Source: Clostridiaceae bacterium
Lineage (GTDB): Bacteria > Bacillota > Clostridia > Lachnospirales > Lachnospiraceae
Assembly (NCBI GenBank): GCA_902363735.1
Contig: CABJBA010000014.1
Location: 1 to 57,380 of the forward strand
Direction of reading: 5' to 3'
Length of the DNA: 57,380 nucleotides
This document shows, in pieces, positions 1 to 9,348 of the stretch. The notes beneath the pieces are model-generated. The model did not search any database. It was not told the DNA's origin and saw only the letters and a list, made by a program, of their open reading frames with translations. The position numbers and the translations under genes were made by a program. Every line of letters begins with the position of its first letter. The first letter of the stretch is position 1.

Positions 1-113
1 CTTAATTATAGCAGGAATCTTAGAACTGTGTGCAAAAACCTCTACCATTTATGACAACTTTTAAAGGGCAGTGGAATTTAGTCCTGCACTGGAGTTTACT
101 TTTTCAAGTCAGC
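1..113. repeat. Left arm of a 113-bp terminal inverted repeat
   Basis: Bases 1-113 are identical, base for base, to the reverse complement of 57268-57380; the identity stops after AGTCAGC at base 113. The arm contains no complete gene. On the right side it is the upstream region of an HxlR-type regulator. Its inner edge carries a TTTACT -35-like element. Because both arms run exactly to the window ends, the repeat may continue beyond the window. It could be an unresolved repeat at contig ends or a genuine inverted duplication. Confidence 0.97.
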
Positions 114-123
114 ACCGTAAAAT
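95..123 (+). promoter_or_regulatory. Putative promoter of the pectinesterase gene
   Basis: TTTACT (95-100), a 17-bp spacer and TAAAAT (118-123) resemble a sigma-A promoter. The -35 half lies inside the inverted repeat and the -10 half lies outside it. The same TTTACT in the other arm is paired with a different -10 (TATACT) in front of the HxlR gene. Confidence 0.5.
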
Positions 124-208
124 TATTCTTGCAAACTCCTGATAAAATAGATATATTTAGGATGTGTTCCTGATTATGTATGCAAAACCTATAGAAAGAA
201 GACTTGAC

Positions 209-1174
209 ATGACTTATATTTCCCAGGATGGAAAGGGAGATTTCAGAACCATTACAGAGGCTCTGGCTTCCCTTCCGGAAGACAACTCCTCCCAGAAGAT
301 TTTTTATATCGGCAAAGGTATTTACAGGGAACTGGTTTCCTTAACATCTCCCTATGTGACCTTTATTGGGGAAAACTCAGAAAACACCATTATTTCCGGC
401 CGACTTCACGCCACCATGAACATGGGGGATGGCAGCAAAAGAGGCACCTTCCGTACCTACACCTGCCTGGTGGATGCCCACGATTTTACCGCAAAAAACA
501 TCACCTTTGAAAACAGTGCCGGAAAAGGAACTGACGCAGGCCAGGCTCTTGCCCTTTACGCCGACGGCGACAGGCTCATATTTGAAAACTGCCGCTTCTT
601 AGGCGGGCAAGATACACTTTTTACAGGACCCTTGCCCCCAAAAGAAGTAGAGCCGGGAGGATTTACAGGACCAAAACAGTTTGCCCCAAGGATCAATGGA
701 CGCCACTTTTATAAAGATTGTTACTTTGAGGGCGATATTGATTTCATCTTCGGAAGCGCCACGGCTTACTTTGAAAGCTGTACCTTTTTTTCCAAATACA
801 CCGGCAGAGAAATCAGCAGCTATGTGACCGCCGCATCTACCCCTAAAGGACAAAATTACGGCTATGTCATGAAAGACTGCCGCTTTGAAAGCAACTGTCC
901 TCCTGAAAACGCCTATCTGGGCCGTCCCTGGAGAGAATATGCAAAGACTGTACTGATCCACTGCTATATGGACAGCCATATCTGCCAAGAAGGTTGGCAC
1001 GACTGGGGAAAACTATCCGCCCATGACAACGCCTTTTACGGAGAATACGGAAGCTTTGGCCCTGGTGCCGTAATGGGAAAGCGTCCGTACTGGGTCCGCC
1101 GCCTGACAACAAGCGACCTGCCTCAGTATGCAAAAGAAGCTGTTTTAGGCGGAACAGATAACTGGAAGCCATGA
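209..1174 (+). CDS. Pectinesterase (carbohydrate esterase family 8), cytoplasmic
   Basis: Removes methyl esters from pectin or oligogalacturonides, giving demethylated galacturonate chains and methanol. The family motifs are present: GGQDT (Gln134 and catalytic Asp135), IDFIFG (second catalytic Asp178) and LGRPW (Arg239, Trp241). The right-handed beta-helix spans nearly the whole 321 residues, a usual length. There is no signal peptide, so it probably acts inside the cell on imported fragments. The ATG at 209 is preferred because homologs begin close to the GDF motif; a GTG at 164 and an ATG at 176 are in frame, and the ribosome binding site is weak (GAAAGAAG). It stands alone on the plus strand, convergent with a YhcH-family gene that may belong to the same sugar metabolism. 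Confidence 0.9.
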   Translation: MTYISQDGKGDFRTITEALASLPEDNSSQKIFYIGKGIYRELVSLTSPYVTFIGENSENTIISGRLHATMNMGDGSKRGTFRTYTCLVDAHDFTAKNITFENSAGKGTDAGQALALYADGDRLIFENCRFLGGQDTLFTGPLPPKEVEPGGFTGPKQFAPRINGRHFYKDCYFEGDIDFIFGSATAYFESCTFFSKYTGREISSYVTAASTPKGQNYGYVMKDCRFESNCPPENAYLGRPWREYAKTVLIHCYMDSHICQEGWHDWGKLSAHDNAFYGEYGSFGPGAVMGKRPYWVRRLTTSDLPQYAKEAVLGGTDNWKP

Positions 1175-1178
1175 ATAA

Positions 1179-1222
1179 AAATGGATTCAGCCCACTTAAA
1201 AAGGGCCGAATCCATTTTTTTA
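1179..1222. terminator. Bidirectional intrinsic terminator
   Basis: The stem ATGGATTC-A-GCCC pairs with GGGC-C-GAATCCAT around a loop of about nine bases. It is followed by T7 on the plus strand and preceded by an A-run that serves the minus strand. It separates the convergent pectinesterase and YhcH-family genes. Confidence 0.9.
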
Positions 1223-1684
1223 GTTTTCTTTGATTTTAACAATTACTTTTTTGATAGAGGCAGGTTCTCCGGCAGCTGCCTTTGGCTTATGACCATCCCA
1301 GGGATTAAAAATTATATATTCTCCAGCCTTTACAACTACCTTCAGGCCAGGATTCTCATTGTCGTAAAATACGACATCTTTTTCTGCGTTATAAGGTACC
1401 TTTTCTGCCAATTCTTCAATCGGCGCATAAGTCATGGTCTCAGAACCGGATATTACATACTGAATATCAGTATAATCATGATGGGCTTCATACTTTGCTT
1501 CTTCCCACAAAATTGTGGTGTATTCAACCACATTGGCAAATACATTCTTGCCGTCAATTTCATATTTTCCTGGCGCCAGGTTTTCTAAATCATTATTTTT
1601 AAGGAAGTCAACTGCCTTTGCATATCTTCCTTCCACTCCAAGGTTTTTGTAAAAATCAAGGTGTTTCGCTGAGTCAAATATCAT
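1220..1684 (-). CDS. YhcH/YjgK/YiaL (EbgC-like) family protein
   Basis: A 154-residue single-domain cupin of the DUF386 family, whose members include EbgC and YiaL and are associated with sugar or sialic-acid metabolism. The conserved core with HHDYTDIQYVISG (about residues 67-80) and the C-terminal FNPWDGHKPK segment are visible; His and Glu residues there form the family's metal site. AAAGGAGAG lies 9 bp before the ATG. It is monocistronic as far as seen, next to a pectinesterase, which fits a role in uronate or pectin sugar handling, but the substrate is unknown. Confidence 0.85.
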   Translation of the reverse strand: MIFDSAKHLDFYKNLGVEGRYAKAVDFLKNNDLENLAPGKYEIDGKNVFANVVEYTTILWEEAKYEAHHDYTDIQYVISGSETMTYAPIEELAEKVPYNAEKDVVFYDNENPGLKVVVKAGEYIIFNPWDGHKPKAAAGEPASIKKVIVKIKEN

Positions 1685-1763
1685 ATTCGTACTCTCCTTT
1701 TATGTATAGTATAGTTTCTAGCCACCTACAGTATACAACGAAAGCAGAGCTTTTCACAATATC

Positions 1764-2606
1764 TTATTTAAAAAATTCATGATTTTCATGTTTAAACAAA
1801 TAAGTCAGATTAGAATCAAACCAACTGACTGCTCTGCTTCTGGAGCCTCTCCGATACATAAAGTACAGAGCTCCATTGGAATAATCCTCTCCTGACAAGG
1901 CTCGGTCCACACAGGATACCGTATCACTGGTCACCTTTACGGAATTGATGCTTCCGTTGGATACCGGAGAAAACTGGGAAGGTTCATAGACCACGCCTCT
2001 AACGGTGCTGGGAAATGTTCCGCTTTTTACTCTGTTTATAATAACATTAGCCACAAGGATTTTTCCCTTATCATCGCAGATACCCGCTTCTGCCTGTACG
2101 ATTTTTAATAAAACCTGATAATCCTCTGGTGACACTGATACGGCACGGCTGGCTCTTTCCTCTTCTGCTCTTCTGGCTTCTTCTGCTGCCTTTCTGGCCG
2201 CTTCCTCAGCCTGCTGCCTTGCCTCTTCCTCTATGGCGATCTGCTGGTTAATCTGTTCAATACGGGCCTGGGATTCCTCCGCCAGCTCCTGTTTCTGTAT
2301 AACCTCTTTTTCCAGAAGGTTTCCAGCCAACTGCTGGGCCTGCATTCTGGCTTCAGAAATTTTAATCTGTACTTTTGCCTGCGTAACGGTTCCCTCTTTT
2401 TTCACAGCCTCTTCGGATTTTAATTCCTGCAGTGGCGGTGTCTCCGCAAATACTGTCAGCATATTTCTGCTGCCGCCACCAAAGCCTGCTGAAAGAAAGG
2501 TGGCAATGGTAATAACAGCCGCCCCAGCCATAAACACAGCAAAGGAACGGTACATACCTGCAAAAAACTGACAAATCTGCTGAAGGATTGAGCGTAGTCT
2601 AAGCAT
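1764..2606 (-). CDS. Membrane-anchored SleB/CwlJ-type cell-wall hydrolase
   Basis: A predicted 280-residue protein with three parts: an N-terminal transmembrane anchor (about residues 18-42), a long Ala/Glu/Arg-rich coiled coil (about 65-155), and a C-terminal Hydrolase_2 domain (about 165-275). That domain begins with LKIVQAEAG, holding the likely catalytic Glu, and contains NVIINRVKSGTFP. Relatives are spore cortex-lytic or vegetative muramidase/transglycosylase-like enzymes acting outside the membrane. The start at 2606 is chosen because AAGGAG lies 5 bp upstream and a good promoter (2682-2711) overlaps any longer reading. Its biological timing (germination or growth) is not visible. Confidence 0.85.
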   Translation of the reverse strand: MLRLRSILQQICQFFAGMYRSFAVFMAGAAVITIATFLSAGFGGGSRNMLTVFAETPPLQELKSEEAVKKEGTVTQAKVQIKISEARMQAQQLAGNLLEKEVIQKQELAEESQARIEQINQQIAIEEEARQQAEEAARKAAEEARRAEEERASRAVSVSPEDYQVLLKIVQAEAGICDDKGKILVANVIINRVKSGTFPSTVRGVVYEPSQFSPVSNGSINSVKVTSDTVSCVDRALSGEDYSNGALYFMYRRGSRSRAVSWFDSNLTYLFKHENHEFFK

Positions 2607-2681
2607 ACATACTCCTTTTTCTCTAATTCCACTTTCCGGGCTGCAAGCATATTTCACAGCCATTTCCATGTGACGCTGGTA

Positions 2682-2711
2682 ATTATAGAAGAAGGTTGTT
2701 AAAAAAGTCAA
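2682..2711 (-). promoter_or_regulatory. Sigma-A promoter of the cell-wall hydrolase gene
   Basis: On the minus strand TTGACT (2706-2711), 18 bp, then TATAAT (2682-2687). It lies about 75 bp before the chosen start at 2606. The rest of 2712-2919 is very A/T-rich and shows no further gene. Confidence 0.75.
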
Positions 2712-2919
2712 TGGGCATTTAACATCTTTGTGATATTTTGACTCAAATCTTTTTATCTTTTTTTATTTTTTATGCTTATACCACTATTCAATCCTCTTTT
2801 CCGCCCTATATTTTGTGTTATTTTACTATTTACATTTTACAATATTGTTACATTTCTGTTAATTATTCTACCTCAAAAAAACAGCCCGTCCCAAAGTTTT
2901 TTGTTTTATGTAAACCATT

Positions 2920-3387
2920 TTAAATAAGAGAAGCAAATTCTCCTCTTGTAAATCCAATCAAAGCCTGGGGTGAAATGATAATCTGTATCCCCCTTAAACC
3001 TCCACTAACCGCAATTTTCTCCTGCAAAACAGCCGATTCTTCCACAAATGTCGGAAATTGTTTTTTCATACCTACAGGGGAACAGCCGCCTCTGATATAG
3101 CCAGTAATTCCCTGTAGATCTTTCACGGCAATCATCTCAACCTTTTTATCTCCGGCAGCTTTTGCGGTTTTTTTTAAGTCCAGTTCTCTATCCACTGGTA
3201 TACAACAGACCAGATATCCTATCTTTTCCCCTTTTAATACAAGTGTTTTAAAAACGCTGTCATGATTTACCCCCATCATATCAGCAGCATGACTGCCAGA
3301 TAGGTCATGTTCATCCACCTCATACTCCTTAACCTCATATTCAATTTTCGATTTATCCAGCATTCGCATTGCATTTGTCTTTGTCAT
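2920..3387 (-). CDS. ybaK: Cys-tRNA(Pro)/aminoacyl-tRNA deacylase, YbaK/EbsC family
   Basis: A 155-residue trans-editing enzyme that hydrolyses mischarged Cys-tRNA(Pro). The YbaK fold is recognisable from HDSVFKTLVLKG (about residues 44-55), which holds the conserved Lys, from the GYLVCCIPVDRELDLKK segment and from the C-terminal GGLRGIQIIISP block. The length is typical. The start at 3387 is used because GATGAGGTGA lies just before the ATG; the longer in-frame reading would run through a perfect hairpin at 3446-3480. It is divergent from the LysR gene at 3639, which could regulate it, though no operator was identified. Confidence 0.9.
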   Translation of the reverse strand: MTKTNAMRMLDKSKIEYEVKEYEVDEHDLSGSHAADMMGVNHDSVFKTLVLKGEKIGYLVCCIPVDRELDLKKTAKAAGDKKVEMIAVKDLQGITGYIRGGCSPVGMKKQFPTFVEESAVLQEKIAVSGGLRGIQIIISPQALIGFTRGEFASLI

Positions 3388-3445
3388 GTGAATCACCTCA
3401 TCTTTTCTGCCATTTCCTTTAATCCAAATATCAGGAGATAAAAGC

Positions 3446-3480
3446 CCGTAAGTGCCATACTCAACCTCTGGCACTTACGG
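3446..3480 (-). promoter_or_regulatory. Perfect 12-bp hairpin in the 5' region of ybaK
   Basis: CCGTAAGTGCCA (3446-3457) and TGGCACTTACGG (3469-3480) are exact inverted repeats around an 11-nt loop. On the minus strand the stem is followed by GCTTTTAT, a poor T-tract, so it could be a leader terminator/attenuator, a protein operator or a small repeat element. Confidence 0.6.
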
Positions 3481-3547
3481 ACTTATCTTTAGGAAATTAA
3501 TTTCTTCTTATATATAAGGAAACAATTCTTCTACTGCCAAAACTTGC

Positions 3548-3577
3548 TTTACATTCTAGCATACTTTTTGATATAAT
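3548..3577 (+). promoter_or_regulatory. Promoter of the LysR-family gene
   Basis: TTTACA (3548-3553), 18 bp, TATAAT (3572-3577), about 60 bp ahead of the LysR start. A second A/T-rich TATAAT-like stretch follows near 3602. Confidence 0.6.
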
Positions 3578-3638
3578 AGAAATACATAATACGAATATTT
3601 AATATAATAGTAAGTTATGAAAGAAATGGGGGGACAAG

Positions 3639-4538
3639 ATGGAGCATAATCTTTCTCAATATAAAATATTTTATGAGGTTGCAAAGGCAGGAAATATTTC
3701 AAAGGCTGCAAAGGAGCTTTATATCAGTCAGCCAGCCATCAGCAAATCAATCAGTAAGCTGGAGGGCAGCCTGGATGTGGCTCTTTTTACCAGAAATTCC
3801 AGGGGTGTACAGCTTACGGAAGAGGGAAGGCTTCTGTTCCACCATACCAAAGCCGCTTTTGAGGAATTGGGCCGGGGAGAACAGGAACTGAAACGAGTCA
3901 AAGATTTTCACATTGGGCATTTGAAAATTGGAGTCAGCAACACGCTCTGCAAATATATCTTACTTCCATATTTGAAAAAATTTATTGAAAAATATCCCCA
4001 TATTAAGATCACCATAGAAAGCCAGTCCACCTCTCACACTGTCAGCATGCTGGAACAGCACCAGATCGATTTAGGACTGATTGCAGAGCCTTCTAACCGC
4101 AGGCCCCTTCTGTTTCAGCCTGTTATGAATATCCAGGATATATTCGTGACCACTAAATCGTATTTAAATAACCTTTATTTAAGAGAAGGAACAGAAGCAA
4201 ATTTATTCCAGACAGGAAATATTCTCCTTTTGGATAAGAACAACATGACAAGAAGATATATTGACGAATATATGAGCGAAAATCACATTGTTCCTAACCA
4301 GCTATTGGAGGTTACAACCATGGATCTGCTCATTGAATTTGCCAAGATCGGACTGGGAATCGGCTGTGTTATCAAGGAGTTTGTCCAGGAGGAACTGGAC
4401 CGCGGTGATTTAATCCAGGTTTTCCTGGAAAATGATATAAAAATGAGGAACGTGGGCTTTGCCTACAACTCAGGTAGTGTATCAACTGCCATGGAAAGCT
4501 TTTTTGAGGTCATGAAGACCGGTGCAATTGACGAATAA
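3639..4538 (+). CDS. LysR-family transcriptional regulator
   Basis: A 299-residue regulator of typical LysR length. The N-terminal winged helix-turn-helix (about residues 5-64) contains NISKAAKELYISQPAISKSI and is followed by a linker helix and a periplasmic-binding-like effector domain (about 90-295). GGGGGG lies just before the ATG. It is divergent from ybaK and convergent with ilvC, from which it is separated by a terminator, so the target is not obvious; ybaK or a distant gene are both possible. Confidence 0.9.
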   Translation: MEHNLSQYKIFYEVAKAGNISKAAKELYISQPAISKSISKLEGSLDVALFTRNSRGVQLTEEGRLLFHHTKAAFEELGRGEQELKRVKDFHIGHLKIGVSNTLCKYILLPYLKKFIEKYPHIKITIESQSTSHTVSMLEQHQIDLGLIAEPSNRRPLLFQPVMNIQDIFVTTKSYLNNLYLREGTEANLFQTGNILLLDKNNMTRRYIDEYMSENHIVPNQLLEVTTMDLLIEFAKIGLGIGCVIKEFVQEELDRGDLIQVFLENDIKMRNVGFAYNSGSVSTAMESFFEVMKTGAIDE

Positions 4539-4542
4539 TGTA

Positions 4543-4585
4543 AAAGGCGGTTGGAATGTAGTTTCTTTTCCAACCGCCTTTGTTT
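4543..4585. terminator. Bidirectional terminator between LysR gene and ilvC
   Basis: AAAGGCGGTTGGAA (4543-4556) pairs exactly with TTCCAACCGCCTTT (4568-4581) around an 11-nt loop. A- and T-runs flank it on both sides, so it can end transcripts from both convergent genes. Confidence 0.92.
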
Positions 4586-4589
4586 ATTT

Positions 4590-5603
<1,014 letters not shown>

Positions 5604-5667
5604 TTATTTCCTCCTCATAATTGGTTCATAGTACAGGCAATTCCTTCAGCTTATAAACATCCGCTGC

Positions 5668-6168
5668 CTAAGGAAGGTGGCGGACATCCTCCGCACCTCT
5701 TGAAAGCCCGGTCACACCTGTTCTCGCAAGCTCTAAAATATCGTAATCTTCAAGCAAATTAATCAGTGCGTCAAGCTTTGACTGGTCACCGGTCAGCATG
5801 ACTGTCAAAGAGTCTTTTCCTACATCTACAATGGTGGCCCGGAAAATGTCTGCTATGGCACTGACCGCCTGGCGTTCACTGGCATTAGCCCGGACCTTAA
5901 CCAGAATAAGCTCTCTGTATACCGAACTTCCCGGTTTTAACTCCTTGATGTCTCTCACATCTTCAAGTTTTCTAAGCTGTTTTTCAATCTGGTCTAAAAT
6001 CTCCTGCTCACCGGTAGACACTACTGTCATTCTGGAATATCTCTCATCCGCAGTTACGCCCACCGTAAGACTTTCAATATTGTAGCCGCGGCGGCTGAAC
6101 AACCCGGCCACACGGCTCAATACACCGGCGGTGTTATCAACCAGCAATGATAATACGATTCTTTCCAT
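5668..6168 (-). CDS. ilvN: Acetolactate synthase small (regulatory) subunit
   Basis: Regulatory subunit that gives acetolactate synthase valine feedback control. The N-terminal ACT domain (about residues 2-80) begins with ERIVLSLLVDNTAGVLSRV and is followed by the small-subunit C-terminal domain; 166 residues is usual. The ATG at 6168 is preferred because the canonical MERIVL start fits and a GGCAGGGA element lies upstream. It is first in an ilvN-ilvC operon. The missing ilvB neighbour means the catalytic subunit must be encoded elsewhere. Confidence 0.95.
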   Translation of the reverse strand: MERIVLSLLVDNTAGVLSRVAGLFSRRGYNIESLTVGVTADERYSRMTVVSTGEQEILDQIEKQLRKLEDVRDIKELKPGSSVYRELILVKVRANASERQAVSAIADIFRATIVDVGKDSLTVMLTGDQSKLDALINLLEDYDILELARTGVTGLSRGAEDVRHLP

Positions 6169-6200
6169 CCATATCCCTGCCTTTTTGTATAGTAATTTAA

Positions 6201-6229
6201 ATGATAGCAACCTAACTTCTATTTGTCAA
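6201..6229 (-). promoter_or_regulatory. Promoter of ilvN-ilvC
   Basis: Minus strand: TTGACA (6224-6229), 17 bp, TATCAT (6201-6206). The leader to the ATG at 6168 is only about 25-30 nt, so there is no room for a T-box or leader-peptide attenuator. Control must therefore be at initiation. Confidence 0.8.
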
Positions 6230-6286
6230 CTAAATAATGGGAATGTGTATCATAATCTGAGGTTATATCTGAACCCGCTTATGGTT

Positions 6287-6892
6287 CTATATTACCTCTG
6301 GGTAGTCAATAATGCAGTATTCATATCCATTGATCACCACAGTATTTCCGTACTTATCCTCTCTTTTAAATGCATTTCCATAATTGGAATGAATGTGTCC
6401 GTGAAGAAAGTATTTTGGGGAATACTTATCCAGCAAATTCCTGAAACATAAAAACCCCTGGTGAGGCAGATCCGGAAGGTCGTTAACTTCACGGGCCGGT
6501 GCATGGGTAACCAGAATGTCAAAGCCCTTATGCCTCCAAAGCTTCCACCATAAATGCTGGATTCTCTTTGCCATCCTTTTTTCCGTATACTGATTCCTGG
6601 AATTAGGTATGTATTCCATAGAACCTCCAAGTCCCAAAATGCGAACTCCCCGGAAGGTCACAATATCATCTTCGATGCACGTACATCCTTCAGGAGGATA
6701 CTCTAAGTAATGAACATCGTGATTTCCCATAACATAAAACACCGGAGCCTTGGAAAACGTGGCAAAAAAGGTGAGATAATTAGCCTTTAAATCACCACAG
6801 GAAATAATCAGATCAATATCCTTCAGCTTTTCCGGTGTATAATAATCATAGAGAGATTTTGACTCATGGTCAGATAATACCAGGATCTTCAA
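6287..6892 (-). CDS. Calcineurin-like metallophosphoesterase
   Basis: A 201-residue phosphoesterase with the family's metal-binding blocks: LVLSDHE (residues 4-10, in place of the usual DxH), CGDLK (about 32-36), GNHD (about 56-59), THAP (about 130) and GHIH (about 165). It should hydrolyse a phosphate mono- or diester; the substrate is unknown. Its start overlaps the 3' end of the ParB-like/BMP gene by 23 bp, so the two are translationally coupled and likely work together. The promoter must lie upstream, in or before the BMP gene. Confidence 0.88.
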   Translation of the reverse strand: MKILVLSDHESKSLYDYYTPEKLKDIDLIISCGDLKANYLTFFATFSKAPVFYVMGNHDVHYLEYPPEGCTCIEDDIVTFRGVRILGLGGSMEYIPNSRNQYTEKRMAKRIQHLWWKLWRHKGFDILVTHAPAREVNDLPDLPHQGFLCFRNLLDKYSPKYFLHGHIHSNYGNAFKREDKYGNTVVINGYEYCIIDYPEVI

Positions 6893-8855
6893 GATGTTCT
6901 TCCTCCGTATCCGCTGTTTCGTATATTGTCTTTCCCTGGAGGTTTACCAGCAGCCTGGCCTCTTCTGTAAGCTGGCCAAAGGAAGGGATGTGTCCCACCA
7001 CATTTTCTGCCAGCCAGTTCATAGTAGTGATCTCCTCAGAGGTCAGGCTCATATCTTCCTCGCACCGCAGATGTCCATCCTGGGAGTAAATGATATTGGA
7101 AAAAGGAAGGAAGCTTCCTGACCGGATGGAACTTTTTAAAAACCCTATGAGCCGGCTGGTGCTGTGAGGCAGATTCTGGGAACAAATCACGTCGATCACA
7201 TCCGCAGACATCCCCCACCAGTAATTGATGGCCTGCTTTCCTTTTAATTGTTTTTTTTCCGAACCTCCCCGGAACATATTATTGATAATCTTTTCGTAAA
7301 ATTTTCCCCAGTGCCAGATAGGGGTAGCCAGATTTTTTAACGTTCCATCTGCAAGCTTCTGGTAAAGCCCATATTCTCTTGTAGGGAACTGAGGAGTGAT
7401 CATATCATCGCCCGAAATAAAGGAAATACCTTCTTTTTCCAGTTCCCCATGGGCATCTCTGCCATTTACCCTGGTCCATTCTAAATAGACCTTGGCATAA
7501 GGATTAATCATTCTGGCTCCTAAAGCAAATGCATTGATATTAGCAACTGTTCCGTAAATGGGATAATCAGCCACATATCCAAGCTTATCCTCCCGGGCCA
7601 TAGAAGCGGCCAGGGCTCCCATAAGAAACTTGGACTCATACATTCTTCCATAATAAGTACAGACAGAGGAATAAGACATATTTACTGAACAGTTAAATAC
7701 GTTTACCTCCGGATGCTCTATGGCTGCCTTGACACCTAAGCTGATCATCTGAGACGCCGTAGTAAATATCACATCACATCGGGCAGCAATGGCCTGATCA
7801 AGGGACCGGGATATATCCAACTCTGTGTCCCCGCGGAAAAAGGAAATAGTCTGAACAGAATCACCAAACACCTGTTCCAAATACATCCGCCCAAGCTCAT
7901 GCCCATAGGTCCAGCTGGAGGTTTCCGCTGTCTTTGCATGGATAAAGGCAATCTTTAATGTTTTAGGCTCATTAGACTGGAAGGGAAGCAGCCAGTTAAT
8001 CAGCCTGAGAGGGCTGCTCTCCGCCTGGCTCTCCACCTCCTCCGGCTGTTCCACCAAGGCAATCTTATTGCCACCCGATGCCAGAAGAAGCTCATCTTTA
8101 ATTTTTACAAGATCCTTGCGTATTTCGCTTTCCAGACGATTCTTCACTGTTTCATATCCAAAAAGCTCTACGTAAACGAGAAATGCATCCGAACACGTCA
8201 TATCATAATCATTGCCCCGGAAGACTTGGAATGCCTTGGAAAAGCGGTCATAAGAGGATTTGAAAATAGCTCTCTCATCTTCGCTCCAGACCTCTCCGGC
8301 CACCCTGTCCATAGCCCTTATGAGCTTGTCATAACTGCCTTCCTTGCTGAACCATACATCACAGTTGAAGGATACCTGGTAAAAGTCCAGAAACTCATAA
8401 TAAAGCTTGTTGTCCAGATCATCGGTTCTCTTGGGAATCAAACGGGTCACAGAAGCCGTGATGCTGAATGCTCCCACATATTTTAAGACACTGACCCTCT
8501 TGTTTCCCTCTTCCACATAATACTGGTTCATAAATTCGTAGACAACAATAGGATCTCTGATTCCATCCTTGATCTGATGGTCATAGAGATAAGCCCACTT
8601 CGCCCCAAACTCTGATCTTTCCGATAAAAGAGGCATGAAATTGCTGGCAAAGGCCGTAGTCCGGCCTTCGGTTTTAGTACCCATAATTTTATCCAAAGGT
8701 ATATCCCGGATTCCCAGGCTTACCTCTGAAACAATATCTGTATGAGACAGTATCTCATCAAGAACAGGCAGATAGGGGTATTCCCCCTTCAAAACAGACG
8801 TCTGATACTGCCTGCGCCCCCGCCTCAAAGCTCCTGCATAATCATAAAGTGCCAC
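6870..8855 (-). CDS. Cytoplasmic ParB-like/BMP (PnrA-type) fusion protein
   Basis: A 661-residue protein with no signal peptide or lipobox. Residues about 45-135 resemble a ParB/Srx-like domain (IPLDKI, then EEGNKRVSVLKYVGA). About 140-290 is a helical region of unknown type. About 297-560 is a basic membrane protein (BMP/PnrA) ligand-binding domain, which in ordinary lipoproteins captures nucleosides for ABC import. The GTG start at 8855 follows GGGGGG by a few bases. With no export signal this is likelier an intracellular sensor or enzyme than a transporter component. It overlaps the downstream phosphoesterase gene. A BMP-family label is justified, but the function is not known. Confidence 0.75.
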   Translation of the reverse strand: MALYDYAGALRRGRRQYQTSVLKGEYPYLPVLDEILSHTDIVSEVSLGIRDIPLDKIMGTKTEGRTTAFASNFMPLLSERSEFGAKWAYLYDHQIKDGIRDPIVVYEFMNQYYVEEGNKRVSVLKYVGAFSITASVTRLIPKRTDDLDNKLYYEFLDFYQVSFNCDVWFSKEGSYDKLIRAMDRVAGEVWSEDERAIFKSSYDRFSKAFQVFRGNDYDMTCSDAFLVYVELFGYETVKNRLESEIRKDLVKIKDELLLASGGNKIALVEQPEEVESQAESSPLRLINWLLPFQSNEPKTLKIAFIHAKTAETSSWTYGHELGRMYLEQVFGDSVQTISFFRGDTELDISRSLDQAIAARCDVIFTTASQMISLGVKAAIEHPEVNVFNCSVNMSYSSVCTYYGRMYESKFLMGALAASMAREDKLGYVADYPIYGTVANINAFALGARMINPYAKVYLEWTRVNGRDAHGELEKEGISFISGDDMITPQFPTREYGLYQKLADGTLKNLATPIWHWGKFYEKIINNMFRGGSEKKQLKGKQAINYWWGMSADVIDVICSQNLPHSTSRLIGFLKSSIRSGSFLPFSNIIYSQDGHLRCEEDMSLTSEEITTMNWLAENVVGHIPSFGQLTEEARLLVNLQGKTIYETADTEEEHLEDPGII

Positions 8856-8869
8856 CGAATTCCCCCCTT

Positions 8870-9334
8870 TTAAAGATTTTTGACCTTAAAGTCTCTCTCC
8901 AGTTCTCTCTTCTGGTCCTTCTTGGCAATATCATCCCGCTTATCATAAAGCTTCTTACCTCTGGCAAGGCCGATTTCCACCTTTACCAGACTGCCTTTAA
9001 AATAAATCTGAAGGGGAACCAGAGTATAGCCCTTCTGAGCAATCTTTGCATCCAGTTTTTTAATCTCAATCTTATGAAGCAGCAGCTTTCTCACCCTTAA
9101 AGGGTCTTTATTAAAAATATTTCCTTTTTCATAAGGGCTGATGTTCATGCCATTGACAAAAACTTCACCTTTTTCAATCTTTACAAAGGATTCCTTAATG
9201 CTGCATTTTCCCATACGCAGGGACTTTACCTCTGTCCCTGCCAATTCAATACCTGCTTCATATTTTTCATCAATAAAATAATCATGGTATGCCTTTTTAT
9301 TATTGGCAATCATGCGAAAACTTTCTTTCCCCAT
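8870..9334 (-). CDS. smpB: SsrA-binding protein SmpB
   Basis: Partner of tmRNA in rescuing stalled ribosomes. The 154-residue protein has the core [20 protein letters not shown] and [19 protein letters not shown] segments forming the beta-barrel. It ends with the basic tail [15 protein letters not shown], which helps mimic the anticodon arm. AGGAGG lies 7 bp before the ATG at 9334. It follows rnr by 14 bp in the classic secG-rnr-smpB order. No ssrA gene was found next to it. Confidence 0.97.
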   Translation of the reverse strand: MGKESFRMIANNKKAYHDYFIDEKYEAGIELAGTEVKSLRMGKCSIKESFVKIEKGEVFVNGMNISPYEKGNIFNKDPLRVRKLLLHKIEIKKLDAKIAQKGYTLVPLQIYFKGSLVKVEIGLARGKKLYDKRDDIAKKDQKRELERDFKVKNL

Positions 9335-9348
9335 TTTCTTTCCTCCTG

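Noticed and set aside
1181..1588. Plus-strand frame after the pectinesterase
   Set aside because: Runs through the terminator and is antisense to the YhcH-family gene.
8856..9348. Search for the tmRNA gene (ssrA) beside smpB
   Set aside because: The flanking gaps are only 14 bp; no tmRNA-like sequence is present in or next to smpB.
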